DNA of 64,000 nt from Sphingobium sp. JS3065 (GCF_026427355.1 NZ_CP102664.1:1922001-1986000); one strand, 5' to 3'; positions 36,840 through 47,874 are shown, counted from the stretch's first letter. The notes: generated by a model from the sequence alone, not told the origin. Translations and numbers: made by a program.

Positions 36840-38012
36840 GTGGGAGAGAATTTCGCCTTCTTCCTGCCCGTCATGATGGCAAGCTTCGGCGTGGTTTTCG
36901 GCTTCGTCTGGAGCCTGCGCGTGCGCGCGGCCGGATATTGGAGCGGCGCTTTTTTCTGCGTGGCGGGCGGCTTTGCCGTACCGGCGGGATTCGCGCTTTT
37001 TCCCACGCCTCACTGGGGTTTCGTGGCAGACCTGCTGTTCGCTGGCGGTTTCCTGCTGTTCAGCCAGGCCTTGTTGGAACGCTGGCGGCCGAACTGGCTG
37101 TTATGGGCGCGGATCGGAATCTGCGCCCTGTCGGTGCTGCTCTGCGTGGTGGCCATCGCGCTGGACAATCTGCCGCTCGAACTGGCGGCGTCCGATTTCG
37201 GCTGCTTCCTGCTGATCGGCCTGCCACTGATCGCGGGCAGGGATCATCTCGGCAACTGGTCCGACCGCATCCTGTTCGGCGCGGCCGCGCTGACGGCGCT
37301 GGATAATCTGGTGCGGGGCAGCACCATTCCGCTGACCTTGTCGAGCGGCAGTTTCCTGAACAGCGACTATGCCTTTCTGATGCAGGCGCTGGCCTGCGTC
37401 TTCGGTCTTTTCCTGGCTCTCGCGGCGCTGGCGGCGAACATGCTGGACCTGCTCGCCCGCTATCAGCGCGATGCGCAGCACGATCCGCTTTCCGGCCTGC
37501 TCAACCGGCGGGGTTTCGACGAAGCCATCGCACAGCGGGCGCGCAAGTTGCCGATGCAGGGCAGCATGATCGTCTGCGACATCGATCATTTCAAGACGGT
37601 CAACGATGCCCATGGCCATGCCCTGGGGGATCGCGCGATCGTCCTGCTCGCTCAAATATTGGCGCGGTTTGCGCCCGCCGACGCCATCACGGCCCGCTTC
37701 GGCGGCGAGGAATTCGTGCTGTTCCTGCCCGACACCCATGCAGCCCGGGCGGCCGGGATCGCCAACGACATTCGCGAAAGCATCGCGCAGGAGGTTGCCG
37801 ACGAACTCGGTTTGTCGCGCCGGCTGACGGCCAGCTTCGGCCTGTCGGCCGTGCAGCGCGGCGATGCCTCCATCCACGACGCCATCGCGCGGGCGGACGC
37901 GGCGCTCTATGAAGCCAAGACGCGCGGCCGCAACCGCGTCTGCGTGCGCCGGGCGCTCGCCGCGCCGGATACGCTCGCCACCGACCTGAAGTTTCACGCC
38001 CAGGGCGCTTGA
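36840..38012 (+). CDS. Membrane-bound diguanylate cyclase (GGDEF)
   Basis: This protein of about 390 residues has six to eight hydrophobic segments over roughly the first 210 residues, then a GGDEF domain. The active-site motif is GGEEF at about residue 288 (RFGGEEFVLFLPD), preceded by DIDHFKTVNDAHGHALGD, so it should make cyclic di-GMP. The usual RxxD product-inhibition site five residues before GGEEF is missing (the sequence there is PADA). The start is uncertain: I used the GTG at 36840, preceded by AAAGGA; an in-frame TTG lies at 36747 (possibly not used). Confidence 0.85.
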   Translation: MGENFAFFLPVMMASFGVVFGFVWSLRVRAAGYWSGAFFCVAGGFAVPAGFALFPTPHWGFVADLLFAGGFLLFSQALLERWRPNWLLWARIGICALSVLLCVVAIALDNLPLELAASDFGCFLLIGLPLIAGRDHLGNWSDRILFGAAALTALDNLVRGSTIPLTLSSGSFLNSDYAFLMQALACVFGLFLALAALAANMLDLLARYQRDAQHDPLSGLLNRRGFDEAIAQRARKLPMQGSMIVCDIDHFKTVNDAHGHALGDRAIVLLAQILARFAPADAITARFGGEEFVLFLPDTHAARAAGIANDIRESIAQEVADELGLSRRLTASFGLSAVQRGDASIHDAIARADAALYEAKTRGRNRVCVRRALAAPDTLATDLKFHAQGA

Positions 38013-38028
38013 TCGACCGCGCCGCCAT

Positions 38029-38060
38029 GAAAAAGGCCGCCTTGGAGGGCGGCCTTCTCA
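38029..38060. terminator. Bidirectional Rho-independent terminator
   Basis: AAGGCCGCC (38033-38041) pairs with GGCGGCCTT (38048-38056), with an A-run on the left and T-rich sequence on the right, between the convergent cyclase and lpdA genes. Confidence 0.85.
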
Positions 38061-38083
38061 TTCCTGCGCGGAACGAAAACCGA

Positions 38084-39484
38084 TCACATGTGGATCGGCT
38101 TCCCCGTCACGGCCATGGCCGCTTCCTTGATCGCTTCGCTGTGCGTCGGATGGGCGTGGCAGGTATAGGCGATATCCTCGCTCGACGCGCCGAATTCCAT
38201 CGCCTGCGCCGCCTGCGCGATCATCGTGCCCGCAACCGTCGCGATGATCCAGACGCCCAGCACCTTGTCGGTTTCGGCATCGGCAATGATCTTCACAAAG
38301 CCATCCGGCTCATGATTGGTCTTGGCCCGGCTGTTCGCCATCATCGGGAACTTGCCGACCTTGATCGCGCCCTTTTCTTTGGCGGCTTCCTCGGTCAGGC
38401 CGACGCCAGCGATTTCCGGCTTGGTATAAACGACCGAGGGGATCACGTCATGGTTCACGATGCCGGTCAGGCCCGCAATATTCTCGGCCACGGCGATGCC
38501 CTCATCTTCCGCCTTGTGCGCCAGCATCGGGCCGGGGATGACGTCGCCGATCGCCCAGACGCCCGGAACCTTGGTCGCGAAGTCATGATCGGTTTCGATC
38601 TGGCCACGCGCATTGAGTTCCAGACCGATCTTGTCGAGGCCCAGCCCCTCCGTATTCGGACGGCGGCCGATCGACACCAGCACGACATCGGCCTCGATCT
38701 TCTCCGCTTCACCGCCAGCGGCGGGTTCGACGGTCAGGGTCACGCCCTTCTTGCCGACTTCCGCGCCCGTGACCTTGGTGCCGAGCTTGTACTCGAAACC
38801 CTGCTTCTTGAAGATCTTGTTCGCTTCCTTGCGGACTTCGCCGTCCATGCCGGGCAGGATCTGGTCGAGAAATTCGACCACGGTCACCTTCGCGCCGACG
38901 CGACGCCACACCGAACCCAGTTCCAGCCCGATGACGCCGCCGCCGACGACGACCAGATGACCCGGAACCTTGTCCAGTTCCAGCGCGCCGGTCGAATCGA
39001 CGATCTTGCCGCCCGCATTGTCGACCTGAACGCCGGGGAGCGGCGTGACCGACGAACCGGTGGCGATGACGATATTCTTCGCCGTCACCTTCTTGCCCGC
39101 CACCTCAACGGTGTTGGCGCCGGTGAAAGTGGCCAGGCCCTTCAGCCAATCGACCTTGTTCTTCTTGAACAGAAACTCGACGCCGCCGGTCAGGCCCTTC
39201 ACCGCGTCCTTGCGCTGAACCTGCATGGTGTCGAGGTCCAGGCTCATCTTGTCGATCTTCACGCCCAGCTTGGCAAGCGCGCCGTTCGCGGCTTCCTCAT
39301 AAAGCTCCGAAGCGTGCAGCAGCGCCTTGGACGGGATGCAGCCGACATTGAGGCAGGTGCCGCCCAGCGTTTCCCGGCTTTCGGCGCAGGCGGTCTTCAG
39401 GCCAAGCTGCGCCGCGCGGATCGCCGCGACATAGCCACCCGGACCCGCGCCGATCACCAGAACGTCATAATCGAAGTCTGCCAT
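38084..39484 (-). CDS. lpdA: Dihydrolipoyl dehydrogenase (E3)
   Basis: This flavoprotein reoxidises dihydrolipoamide for 2-oxo acid dehydrogenase complexes. The 466-residue protein has the FAD-binding GAGPGGYVAA, the redox-active disulfide C44/C49 in GGTCLNVGCIPSKA, the NAD-binding GGGVIGLELGSVW, and the C-terminal catalytic HAHPTHSEA. It is the last gene of the sucA-sucB-lpdA group, but is separated from sucB by a GIY-YIG gene and two palindromes. Confidence 0.96.
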   Translation of the reverse strand: MADFDYDVLVIGAGPGGYVAAIRAAQLGLKTACAESRETLGGTCLNVGCIPSKALLHASELYEEAANGALAKLGVKIDKMSLDLDTMQVQRKDAVKGLTGGVEFLFKKNKVDWLKGLATFTGANTVEVAGKKVTAKNIVIATGSSVTPLPGVQVDNAGGKIVDSTGALELDKVPGHLVVVGGGVIGLELGSVWRRVGAKVTVVEFLDQILPGMDGEVRKEANKIFKKQGFEYKLGTKVTGAEVGKKGVTLTVEPAAGGEAEKIEADVVLVSIGRRPNTEGLGLDKIGLELNARGQIETDHDFATKVPGVWAIGDVIPGPMLAHKAEDEGIAVAENIAGLTGIVNHDVIPSVVYTKPEIAGVGLTEEAAKEKGAIKVGKFPMMANSRAKTNHEPDGFVKIIADAETDKVLGVWIIATVAGTMIAQAAQAMEFGASSEDIAYTCHAHPTHSEAIKEAAMAVTGKPIHM

Positions 39485-39502
39485 TTCTCACTCCATTGCC
39501 GT

Positions 39503-39522
39503 GCTCCCGCGAAAGCGGGAGC
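39503..39522. repeat. Short palindrome downstream of the GIY-YIG gene
   Basis: GCTCCCGC-GAAA-GCGGGAGC is a perfect 8-base hairpin with a GNRA-type tetraloop. A related palindrome lies on the other side of the GIY-YIG gene at 39840-39859. Confidence 0.7.
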
Positions 39523-39533
39523 CCAGGGCGTCG

Positions 39534-39797
39534 TCAGAACAGCGTTTCGAACAAATCCCGCCATTGTGGATTATCGCGTTCGATCAGCTCGATCTTCCAG
39601 GCGCGTTTCCATTTCTTCATCCGCAGTTCGCGATGCCGCGCTTCCTGCAGATCGTCATGTGCCTCAAACCAGACCAACAGCTTACAATCATGGTTCTTGG
39701 CGAATCCGTCAATCAAGCCTTTGCGATGTTGATATGCCCTGGCCGCCAGATCGCTCGTGACACCCAGATATAGGGTGCCGTTGCGCCTGTTAGCCAT
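39534..39797 (-). CDS. GIY-YIG nuclease family protein, probably 5'-damaged
   Basis: This is a short single-domain GIY-YIG protein (YhbQ/UPF0213-like). The ORF from the ATG at 39797 encodes 87 residues: NGTLYLGVTSDLAAR contains the second half of the motif, and KKWKRAWKIELIE follows. The first half (AGYVYLMANRR) is encoded in the same frame just upstream at 39798-39818, but no ATG, GTG or TTG precedes it. The codon ACG at 39821-39819 stands where relatives would be expected to start, so a start-codon mutation or a non-standard start is likely. The gene lies between two palindromes and interrupts sucB-lpdA. Confidence 0.65.
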   Translation of the reverse strand: MANRRNGTLYLGVTSDLAARAYQHRKGLIDGFAKNHDCKLLVWFEAHDDLQEARHRELRMKKWKRAWKIELIERDNPQWRDLFETLF

Positions 39798-39839
39798 AAG
39801 ATAGACATAGCCGGCTCGCGTAGCGCGTCTCCACCCTAG

Positions 39840-39859
39840 GCTCCTGCTTCCGCAGGAGC
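39840..39859. repeat. Short palindrome upstream of the GIY-YIG gene
   Basis: GCTCCTGC-TTCC-GCAGGAGC is a perfect 8-base hairpin, similar in size and composition to the one at 39503-39522. It lies directly after the sucB stop codon and could also act in transcription termination. Confidence 0.65.
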
Positions 39860-39872
39860 ACTGGTCACATCT

Positions 39873-41105
39873 TTACAGGTCGATCAGCAGGCGGGTCGGA
39901 TCCTCGATCGCGTTCTTGACCGCAACGAGGAAGGTCACGGCTTCGCGCCCGTCGATCAGACGATGGTCATAGCTGAGCGCGAGATACATCATCGGGCGGA
40001 TGACGATCTGGCCGTCGCGGACGACCGGACGGTCCTCGATCCGGTGGAGACCCAGCACCGCCGACTGCGGCGGGTTGATGATCGGGCTGGACAGCAGCGA
40101 GCCGAACACGCCGCCATTGGAGATGGTGAAGGTGCCGCCCTTCATATCATCCATGGTCAGCGTGCCATCCTTCGCCTTCTTGCCGAAGCTGCCGATAGTC
40201 TTTTCGATCTCGGCCACGCTCAGCGATTCCGCGTTGCGGATCACCGGCACGACCAGGCCGTTCGGCGCGGACACGGCGACCGAGATGTCGGCGAAATCAT
40301 TATAGACGATCTCGTCGCCCTCAATCTGCGCATTGACGCCTGGGACGTCCCGCAGCGCCATGCAGACAGCCTTGGCGAAAAAGCCCATGAAGCCCAGACG
40401 GACGCCATGCTTCTTTTCGAACAGATCCTTATACTTCGCGCGCGCCTCGATGACGTTGGTCATGTCGACGTCGTTATAGGTGGTGAGCAGCGCGGCGTTG
40501 TTCTGCGCTTCCTTGAGCCGCTTGGCGACCGTCTGGCGCAGGCGGGTCATCTTGACACGCTCCTGCGCGCGGCTGGGGCCAGCGGCGGGAGCGGCGGCAG
40601 GCGCAGCGGCGGGGGCCGAAGCGGCTGCCTTGGCAGTACCGGCGGCGACGGCGGCGACGACATCGTCCTTGGTCAGGCGGCCATCCTTGCCGGTGCCCTT
40701 GATCTTGCTGGGGTCCAGGCCATGTTCCAGCACCAGACGGCGAACCGCGGGCGACAGGGTCAGGTTGCCGCCTTCCTCGTCATCGGCCGGAGCCGAAGCG
40801 GCGGGAGCCGGGGCAGCCGCCTCCGCCTTGGCGGCGGGCGCGGCGGCAGGGGCAGCCGCAGCGGCCGCGCCCTCGTTCACATAGGCCAGCAGCGCGCCGA
40901 CCTCGACCGTGTCGCCTTCCTTGGCGACGATGTCTCCCAGCACGCCCGCGACCGGCGCAGGCACGTCGACCGCCACCTTGTCGGTTTCCAGGGACACGAT
41001 CGGCTCGTCGGCCTTCACGGCTTCACCGGGCTTTTTGAGCCACTGGCCAACGGTTGCTTCGGTAACGGATTCGCCCAGAGTGGGGACTTTAACTTCGGTA
41101 GCCAT
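39873..41105 (-). CDS. sucB: Dihydrolipoyllysine-residue succinyltransferase (2-oxoglutarate dehydrogenase E2)
   Basis: SucB is the lipoylated core of the 2-oxoglutarate dehydrogenase complex. The 410-residue protein has one lipoyl domain with the modified lysine K43 in [10 protein letters not shown], an alanine/proline-rich linker, the peripheral-subunit-binding domain ([15 protein letters not shown]) and a second linker. The C-terminal catalytic domain carries the histidine and aspartate in [12 protein letters not shown]. It lies 8 bases after sucA, so the two are one operon. Confidence 0.97.
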   Translation of the reverse strand: MATEVKVPTLGESVTEATVGQWLKKPGEAVKADEPIVSLETDKVAVDVPAPVAGVLGDIVAKEGDTVEVGALLAYVNEGAAAAAAPAAAPAAKAEAAAPAPAASAPADDEEGGNLTLSPAVRRLVLEHGLDPSKIKGTGKDGRLTKDDVVAAVAAGTAKAAASAPAAAPAAAPAAGPSRAQERVKMTRLRQTVAKRLKEAQNNAALLTTYNDVDMTNVIEARAKYKDLFEKKHGVRLGFMGFFAKAVCMALRDVPGVNAQIEGDEIVYNDFADISVAVSAPNGLVVPVIRNAESLSVAEIEKTIGSFGKKAKDGTLTMDDMKGGTFTISNGGVFGSLLSSPIINPPQSAVLGLHRIEDRPVVRDGQIVIRPMMYLALSYDHRLIDGREAVTFLVAVKNAIEDPTRLLIDL

Positions 41106-41113
41106 GAGCTTGT

Positions 41114-43924
41114 TCAGCCTTTCATCTGGCGACGGATTTCTTCACGGACGCTGTGACCCAGCGCATCGGCGACGAGGGCGCCCTGCTCGGCGACATGGCG
41201 CTTGGCGAGGCCCGTGGCGGGCGACGCCGACGCCTTGCGGCCGGCATAGCGGGCGCGCATCGGCGCCTTGCCGGCTGCGGCCAGCGCTTCCTCGATATAA
41301 GGCTCCACGAAGAACCATGCGCCGTTGTTGCGCGGTTCTTCCTGACACCAGACGACCTCTTCCAGCTTCGTCATGCGCTCGATGCGCTTGGCGAGGGCTT
41401 CGGTCGCGAACGGGTAGATCTGTTCGATGCGAACGATCTGCACGTCCGTGTCGCCAGCGGCGTCGCGGGCCTCCATCAGGTCGTAGAAGACCTTGCCGGA
41501 GCAGAGCACCAGCCGCCTCGTATCCTTGTCGGGCGCCGCATTGGGGTCCGAAAGGATGCGCTTGAAGTGGGTTTCGCCCAGAAAATCCTCAGCCTTGCTG
41601 ACCGCCGACTTGTGACGCAGCAGCGACTTGGGCGCCATGATGATCAGCGGCTTGCGGAAGGGCCGCAGCATCTGACGGCGCAGGACATGGAAATAGTTCG
41701 CCGGGGTCGTGATGTTCGCGACCTGGATATTTCCTTCCGCGCAAAGCTGGAGATAGCGTTCCAGACGGGCCGAGCTATGTTCCGGCCCCTGCCCCTCATA
41801 GCCGTGCGGCAACAGGCAGACGAGGCCGTTGGAGCGCAGCCACTTGGTCTCCGACGAAGCGATATACTGGTCGAAGATGATCTGCGCGCCATTGGCGAAG
41901 TCGCCGAACTGCGCTTCCCACAGCACGAGGCTCTTCGGGTCCGCCAGCGCGAAACCATATTCGAAGCCGAGCACGCCATATTCGGAGAGCGGCGAATCCA
42001 GCACTTCGAACCGGCCATGCGGCACGGTCGACAGCGGGATATATTTATTCTCCGTATCCTGGTCGATCCAGACGGCGTGACGATGGCTGAAAGTGCCGCG
42101 CCCGGAGTCCTGACCCGACAGGCGGACGCCATAGCCTTCCGACAACAGCGAACCGAAGGCCAGCGCCTCACCGGTCGCCCAGTCGAAATTCTCGCCGGTC
42201 TTGAACATCTCCGCCTTGGCATCGATCACGCGCTTCAGCGTCTTGTGGACATTATGCCCTTCCGGGATCGTCGTCAGCGTCTTGCCCAGGCTGTCGAACA
42301 GCTTCTGGCTGACCGCGGACTCGACGCTCTGACGGGTGGTTTCGGCGTCCGCAGGCTTGTGCAGGCCCGACCAGCGACCGGCGAACCAGTCGGCCTTGTT
42401 GGACTTGTAGCTCTTGGCCGCCTCGAACTCTTCCTCCAGATGGTTGACGAAATCGCCGGTCACCTGGTTGACGAAATCGTCGTCGACCACGCCTTCCGCC
42501 TTCAGCCGCGCCGAATAGACGTCGCTGACCGGGGGATGCTGGCGAATCTTCGCGTACATCTGCGGCTGGGTGAAGGACGGCTCGTCGCCTTCATTGTGAC
42601 CGAAGCGGCGATAGCACCACATGTCGATCACGATGTCGCGATGGAAGGTCTGGCGATATTCCATCGCCAGCTTGCAGGCGAAGGTGACCGCTTCCGGATC
42701 GTCGCCGTTGATGTGCAGGATCGGCGCCTGGACGCCCTTCGCGACGTCGCTGGGATAGGGCGATCCGCGCGAATATTGCGGGCTGGTCGTGAAACCGATC
42801 TGGTTGTTGACGATGAAGTGGATGCAGCCGCCCGTATTGTAGCCGGAAACGCCCGAGAAGCCGAGGCATTCCCAGACGATGCCCTGACCCGCGAAAGCCG
42901 CGTCGCCATGGATCAGCACGGGCAGCACCTGCTCATGCCTAGTCAGGTCATCGCGGAAGGTCTGCTGCGCGCGGACCTTGCCCAGCACCACCGGATCGAC
43001 GGTTTCGAGGTGCGACGGATTGGGGACCAGCGACATGTGGACCTTGACGCCGTCGAATTCCCGGTCGGTCGAGGTGCCCAGGTGATATTTCACGTCGCCC
43101 GAACCGCCGACATCTTCGGGATTGGCGGTGCCGCCCGAAAATTCGTGGAAGATGACGCGGAAACCCTTGGCCATCACATTGGCGAGCACGTTCAGGCGGC
43201 CGCGATGGGCCATGCCGTAGACGATCTCGCGAACGCCCTGCGCGCCGCCATATTTGATGATGGCCTCCAGCGCGGGGATCATCGATTCGCCGCCGTCCAG
43301 GCCGAAGCGCTTGGTGCCGACATATTTGCGGCCCAGGAACTTCTCATATTGTTCGGCGTGGATCACCTTGGACAGGATCGCCTTCTTGCCTTCCGGCGTG
43401 AAGTGGATTTCCTTGTCCTTGCCCTCCAGACGGTCCTGCAGGAAGCGGCGTTCCTCCACATCCGAGATGTGCATATATTCCAGGCCGACATTGCCGCAAT
43501 AATTGGCGCGCAGGATCGCCACGATCTCTCGCACGGTCGCATATTGCAGGCCCAGCGTGCCGCCCAGATAGACTTTCTTGTCGAGGTCGGTCAGGCCATG
43601 ATATTCCGGCGTCAGATCGGCTGGAAGATCACGTTGGGTCAACCCCAGCGGGTCGAGATTGGCAGCCAGATGTCCGCGCACGCGATAGGTGCGGATCAGC
43701 ATCTGGGCGCGGATCGCATCGTCGGCGGCGCTGACGGCGTCGACATCCGAAACCGCCTTGCCATTGACCTTGGCGGCGGCCTTCACGGCCACCTGCATCT
43801 GCGTGGGGTCAAGCGCCCCGGTCAGGTCGTCGGTATCGATCGGCGGCCAGTTGGTGCGCGCCCAGCTCGGCCCGCGCTCGGCGTCATCTGCCGGGAGAGG
43901 GAAATCCTGATTCTCGTAACCCAT
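41114..43924 (-). CDS. sucA: 2-oxoglutarate dehydrogenase E1 component
   Basis: SucA is the thiamine diphosphate-dependent E1 that decarboxylates 2-oxoglutarate and transfers the succinyl group to SucB. The 936-residue length is typical. Visible motifs are the N-terminal GYENQDFPL, the active-site region [12 protein letters not shown], the ThDP-binding [10 protein letters not shown] and the C-terminal EEPRNNGAW. The upstream gene on the same strand is sucD, 85 bases away. Confidence 0.97.
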   Translation of the reverse strand: MGYENQDFPLPADDAERGPSWARTNWPPIDTDDLTGALDPTQMQVAVKAAAKVNGKAVSDVDAVSAADDAIRAQMLIRTYRVRGHLAANLDPLGLTQRDLPADLTPEYHGLTDLDKKVYLGGTLGLQYATVREIVAILRANYCGNVGLEYMHISDVEERRFLQDRLEGKDKEIHFTPEGKKAILSKVIHAEQYEKFLGRKYVGTKRFGLDGGESMIPALEAIIKYGGAQGVREIVYGMAHRGRLNVLANVMAKGFRVIFHEFSGGTANPEDVGGSGDVKYHLGTSTDREFDGVKVHMSLVPNPSHLETVDPVVLGKVRAQQTFRDDLTRHEQVLPVLIHGDAAFAGQGIVWECLGFSGVSGYNTGGCIHFIVNNQIGFTTSPQYSRGSPYPSDVAKGVQAPILHINGDDPEAVTFACKLAMEYRQTFHRDIVIDMWCYRRFGHNEGDEPSFTQPQMYAKIRQHPPVSDVYSARLKAEGVVDDDFVNQVTGDFVNHLEEEFEAAKSYKSNKADWFAGRWSGLHKPADAETTRQSVESAVSQKLFDSLGKTLTTIPEGHNVHKTLKRVIDAKAEMFKTGENFDWATGEALAFGSLLSEGYGVRLSGQDSGRGTFSHRHAVWIDQDTENKYIPLSTVPHGRFEVLDSPLSEYGVLGFEYGFALADPKSLVLWEAQFGDFANGAQIIFDQYIASSETKWLRSNGLVCLLPHGYEGQGPEHSSARLERYLQLCAEGNIQVANITTPANYFHVLRRQMLRPFRKPLIIMAPKSLLRHKSAVSKAEDFLGETHFKRILSDPNAAPDKDTRRLVLCSGKVFYDLMEARDAAGDTDVQIVRIEQIYPFATEALAKRIERMTKLEEVVWCQEEPRNNGAWFFVEPYIEEALAAAGKAPMRARYAGRKASASPATGLAKRHVAEQGALVADALGHSVREEIRRQMKG

Positions 43925-44009
43925 TTTTCACGTCCCATCCGTGCCGCGTGCAGTCGCGGAGCGGGGTAACCGATGGCCGGGGTGCAGCCCAGCCATCGCC
44001 ATCGGCCGA

Positions 44010-44894
44010 TCAGCCCTTCAGCACTTCCAGCAGGGTCGTGCCCAGTTCGGAGGGGCTGGCGGCAACCTTGATGCCGGCCGCTTCCATCGCGGCGATCTTG
44101 CTTTCCGCGTCGCCCTTGCCGCCCGACACAATCGCGCCGGCGTGACCCATGCGGCGGCCCGGAGGCGCCGTGCGGCCCGCGATGAAGCCTGCCATCGGCT
44201 TCTTGCGGCCCTTCTTCGCCTCGTCGATCAGGAACTGGGCGGCCTGCTCTTCCGCGTCGCCGCCGATTTCGCCGATCATGATGATCGATTCGGTCGCGTC
44301 GTCGGCCAGGAACAGTTCCAGCACGTCGATGAAGTTGGTGCCGTTGACCGGATCGCCGCCGATGCCGACGGCCGTGGTCTGGCCCAGGCCCGCATTGGTG
44401 GTCTGGAACACGGCCTCATAGGTCAGCGTGCCCGAACGCGACACGACGCCGACCGAACCCTTGGAAAAGATGTTGCCGGGCATGATGCCGATCTTGCATT
44501 CGCCAGGCGTCAGCAGGCCGGGGCAGTTCGGGCCGATCAGGCGCGACTTGCCACCCGACAGGGCGCGCTTCACCTTCACCATGTCGAGCACCGGAATGCC
44601 TTCGGTGATGCAGACGATCAGCGGGATTTCCGCGTCGATCGCTTCCAGGATCGAGTCGGCCGCGAACGGCGGCGGAACATAGATGACCGATGCGTCGGCG
44701 CCGGTCTTCGACTTGGCTTCGGCGACGGTGTCGAACATGGGCAGGCCGATATGGGTCGTGCCGCCCTTGCCGGGCGTGACGCCGCCGACCATCTGCGTGC
44801 CATAGGCCAACGCGGTTTCAGTGTGGAAGGTACCGGTGGCACCGGTCATACCCTGGGTGATGACCTTGGTGTTCTTGTTCACCAGAATGGACAT
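44010..44894 (-). CDS. sucD: Succinate--CoA ligase subunit alpha
   Basis: SucD, with the beta subunit SucC, converts succinyl-CoA to succinate with nucleoside triphosphate formation. The 294-residue protein has [18 protein letters not shown] at its start, the CoA-binding Rossmann part, and the phosphorylated histidine in [13 protein letters not shown] used the ATG at 44894. The partner gene sucC is not present in the window, although it usually lies immediately upstream of sucD. Confidence 0.96.
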   Translation of the reverse strand: MSILVNKNTKVITQGMTGATGTFHTETALAYGTQMVGGVTPGKGGTTHIGLPMFDTVAEAKSKTGADASVIYVPPPFAADSILEAIDAEIPLIVCITEGIPVLDMVKVKRALSGGKSRLIGPNCPGLLTPGECKIGIMPGNIFSKGSVGVVSRSGTLTYEAVFQTTNAGLGQTTAVGIGGDPVNGTNFIDVLELFLADDATESIIMIGEIGGDAEEQAAQFLIDEAKKGRKKPMAGFIAGRTAPPGRRMGHAGAIVSGGKGDAESKIAAMEAAGIKVAASPSELGTTLLEVLKG

Positions 44895-44998
44895 AGGAGT
44901 CCCTTTATCTTCTGTGGACGTGGCACTTTGGGTCCAAAAGGCGGACCGCCCCAGGCTGCGCACTTACCTGGGGACGGACCGGTGCAAGCTTGTGTGGC

Positions 44999-45967
<969 letters not shown>

Positions 45968-46094
45968 TCATCCTCCAAACCGTGGAAACGGAATTGCCGG
46001 GAAACCTGAAACGCCGGAAATCTGAAACGAGAGTGCGCTTAGGCCTATCCGCCGGAGGTTTCAACCGCGCATGAGCCTCAGCCTCAAATTATCT

Positions 46095-46123
46095 TTGCAA
46101 TTCATTCGCAATTGCATTAATGG
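46095..46123 (+). promoter_or_regulatory. Candidate promoter of a plus-strand small RNA
   Basis: TTGCAA (46095-46100) is followed 17 bases later by a weak -10, TAATGG (46118-46123). It sits 66 bases before a strong plus-strand terminator, with no open reading frame between. Confidence 0.35.
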
Positions 46124-46129
46124 ACTTTT

Positions 46130-46230
46130 GCCTCTGTCGCCCACGCGCTCCTACCCTGGCGCATGGCCCTTCCCCACAGCGGCCACCTGCCGCACGCCTC
46201 TCTTTGATGGGAGCGTGCGGCCCCTTTTTT
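46130..46230 (+). ncRNA. Candidate small non-coding RNA
   Basis: The 322-base region between mdh and zapE (both minus strand) has a plus-strand intrinsic terminator that serves no recognisable plus-strand gene. A possible promoter lies about 100 bases upstream. The segment between is GC-rich without a convincing ORF, with pyrimidine-rich single-stranded stretches such as CGCTCCTACCC and GCCCTTCCCC. I infer a transcript of about 100 nucleotides. The family is not recognised, and the 5' end is a guess. Confidence 0.45.
46189..46230 (+). terminator. Plus-strand Rho-independent terminator
   Basis: GCCGCACGC (46189-46197) pairs with GCGTGCGGC (46213-46221), extended by CTC/GAG pairs across a bulge, and is followed on the plus strand by CCC and six T residues. 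On the minus strand no T-run follows, so the direction is clear. Confidence 0.85.
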
Positions 46231-46283
46231 CCGGATAATATATTGTTATGGGATAAACGGATAAGTTCTATCCGGAAGGCGAA

Positions 46284-47396
46284 TTATTTCTCGCCGTGAC
46301 CCAACGCCAGATAGTCGTCCGACTGCATTTCCATCAGGCGCGACACGGTCCGCTCGAATTCGAAGGCGCCGTCGCCCTCCGGATAGAGCCGCGCGGGTTC
46401 CGCATCGGCGGAGGCGAGCAGTTTCACCTTATATTCGTAGAGCGCGTCGATCAGCGTGACGAAACGCGCAGCCTCGTTGCGCTTTTCCGGCCGCAGCACA
46501 GGAATGCCGACGATGATGACGCTGTGATATTTGCGCGCGATCGCCAGATAGTCCGGCGCGCCCCGCGCCTCCGCGCAGAGGCGTTTGAAGGAAAAGACGG
46601 CGACGCCCTTCAGACTCTTGGGCACATGCAGCGTGCGCCCGCCCTGCACCGGAATCTCCTCGACCGGAACCTTGGCGCGATCTTCGACCGGATAGTCGGT
46701 CAGGCGGAAAAAAGCCTCCGACAGCGCCCGGGTCGCCTCCGGCCCGTTGGGCGCATGCCACAAGGTCGCGTCGCCCAGGCGATCCCGCCGATAGTCGGTC
46801 GGCCCGTTCAGGGTCATCACGTCCAGCTTCGCCTTGATCAGGGCGATGAAGGGCAGGAAAAGCTGACGGTTGAGACCGTTTTTATAGAGTTCGTCCGGCT
46901 CGCGATTGGAGGTGGTGACGATCGTCACCCGCATTTCCAGCAACCCCGTGAACAGCCGCGACATGATGGCGGCGTCGGCCATGTTGTTGACGACCATCTC
47001 ATCGAAACAGAGCAGCCGCGCCTCTTCCGCCAGCGATGCGACCACCGGCGGGATCGGGTCGCCCGTCTCCGACTTGCGCGCTTCGGCGAGGCGCGCATGC
47101 ACGTCCAGCATGAATTCGTGGAAATGGGCGCGTTTCTTGCGCTGGACATGCACCGTATCGAAGAACAGGTCCATCAGCATCGATTTGCCGCGCCCGACCC
47201 CGCCCCACATATAGAGGCCGCGGGGAGGTTCCGGCGCCTTGCGCAGCAGCTTCCACAGGGTCGATCCCCGCGGCGGCGTGGCCTCCAGTTCCTGTTGCAG
47301 CCGGTCGAGTCGTTCCGCCGCCGCCCGCTGATCCGGATCGGGCCGCAATTCCCCCGCCGCGACAAGCGCGTCGTAACGGGTGACGACGCTGGTCAC
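46284..47396 (-). CDS. zapE: Cell division protein ZapE (AFG1-like ATPase)
   Basis: This 370-residue AFG1-family P-loop ATPase is associated in E. coli with Z-ring remodelling; the mitochondrial relative LACE1 acts in protein quality control. The Walker A motif is WGGVGRGKSML with K71, the Walker B region is LLCFDEMVV, and TSNREPDELYKNGLNR is the family's sensor segment. The start is GTG, overlapping the thioesterase stop by 4 bases (GTGA). The adjacency to sdhB and mdh is common in alphaproteobacteria. Confidence 0.94.
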   Translation of the reverse strand: MTSVVTRYDALVAAGELRPDPDQRAAAERLDRLQQELEATPPRGSTLWKLLRKAPEPPRGLYMWGGVGRGKSMLMDLFFDTVHVQRKKRAHFHEFMLDVHARLAEARKSETGDPIPPVVASLAEEARLLCFDEMVVNNMADAAIMSRLFTGLLEMRVTIVTTSNREPDELYKNGLNRQLFLPFIALIKAKLDVMTLNGPTDYRRDRLGDATLWHAPNGPEATRALSEAFFRLTDYPVEDRAKVPVEEIPVQGGRTLHVPKSLKGVAVFSFKRLCAEARGAPDYLAIARKYHSVIIVGIPVLRPEKRNEAARFVTLIDALYEYKVKLLASADAEPARLYPEGDGAFEFERTVSRLMEMQSDDYLALGHGEK

Positions 47397-47869
47397 TTCG
47401 AAGGCTGCTTTTGGGGTTCGGGCGCTTTCCGCACGGTCGCGGTCGACGCCGCGATCAGGCCATCATCCCGGAAAATGGTCAGGCGCAGGAACATCAGACG
47501 CCCTGTCTCCCGCAGCAACTCGACCTCCGCGCGCAGGGTCGGTCCCACCTTTCCGGAACCGCAATATTGCATGGCAAGGTCAACGGTCACCGCCGCCGCC
47601 TGTTCCGGCCGGCCCATGGCCGCCAGCGCGGCGAAATAGGCGTGATCGGCGAAACCGGCCAGAAATCCGCCATGCAGGGCGCCCAGCCGGTTGGCGTGCG
47701 ACGGCAGGCTTTCCAGCATGACCGTCGCCTTGCCCGCCGCATCGCTGCGCGAATAGCTGGTGCCGATAGCCGAAGCGAGGAACGTCCCCGGCATCATGTC
47801 GGTCCATGACAGCCAGCCAGCCCAAGGCCCATCGGCCACAGGGCTCAGACGACCCGCTCCGTCGCTCAC
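47393..47869 (-). CDS. PaaI-type thioesterase family protein
   Basis: This 158-residue hot-dog fold protein contains SHANRLGALHGGFLAGFADHA, split here as the typical HGG motif with a following helix, and VTVDLAMQYCGSGKVG. It probably hydrolyses an acyl-CoA or aryl-CoA thioester; the substrate is unknown. I used the GTG at 47869, only 5 bases after the sdhB stop. The longer frame upstream overlaps sdhB and is a shadow. It is translationally coupled to zapE. Confidence 0.82.
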   Translation of the reverse strand: MSDGAGRLSPVADGPWAGWLSWTDMMPGTFLASAIGTSYSRSDAAGKATVMLESLPSHANRLGALHGGFLAGFADHAYFAALAAMGRPEQAAAVTVDLAMQYCGSGKVGPTLRAEVELLRETGRLMFLRLTIFRDDGLIAASTATVRKAPEPQKQPSK

Positions 47870-47874
47870 GTCGA

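Noticed and set aside
41153..43969. Long plus-strand open frame (938 codons) antisense to sucA
   Set aside because: It mirrors the sucA gene and gives a low-complexity, unrecognisable protein; sucA is unambiguous on the other strand.
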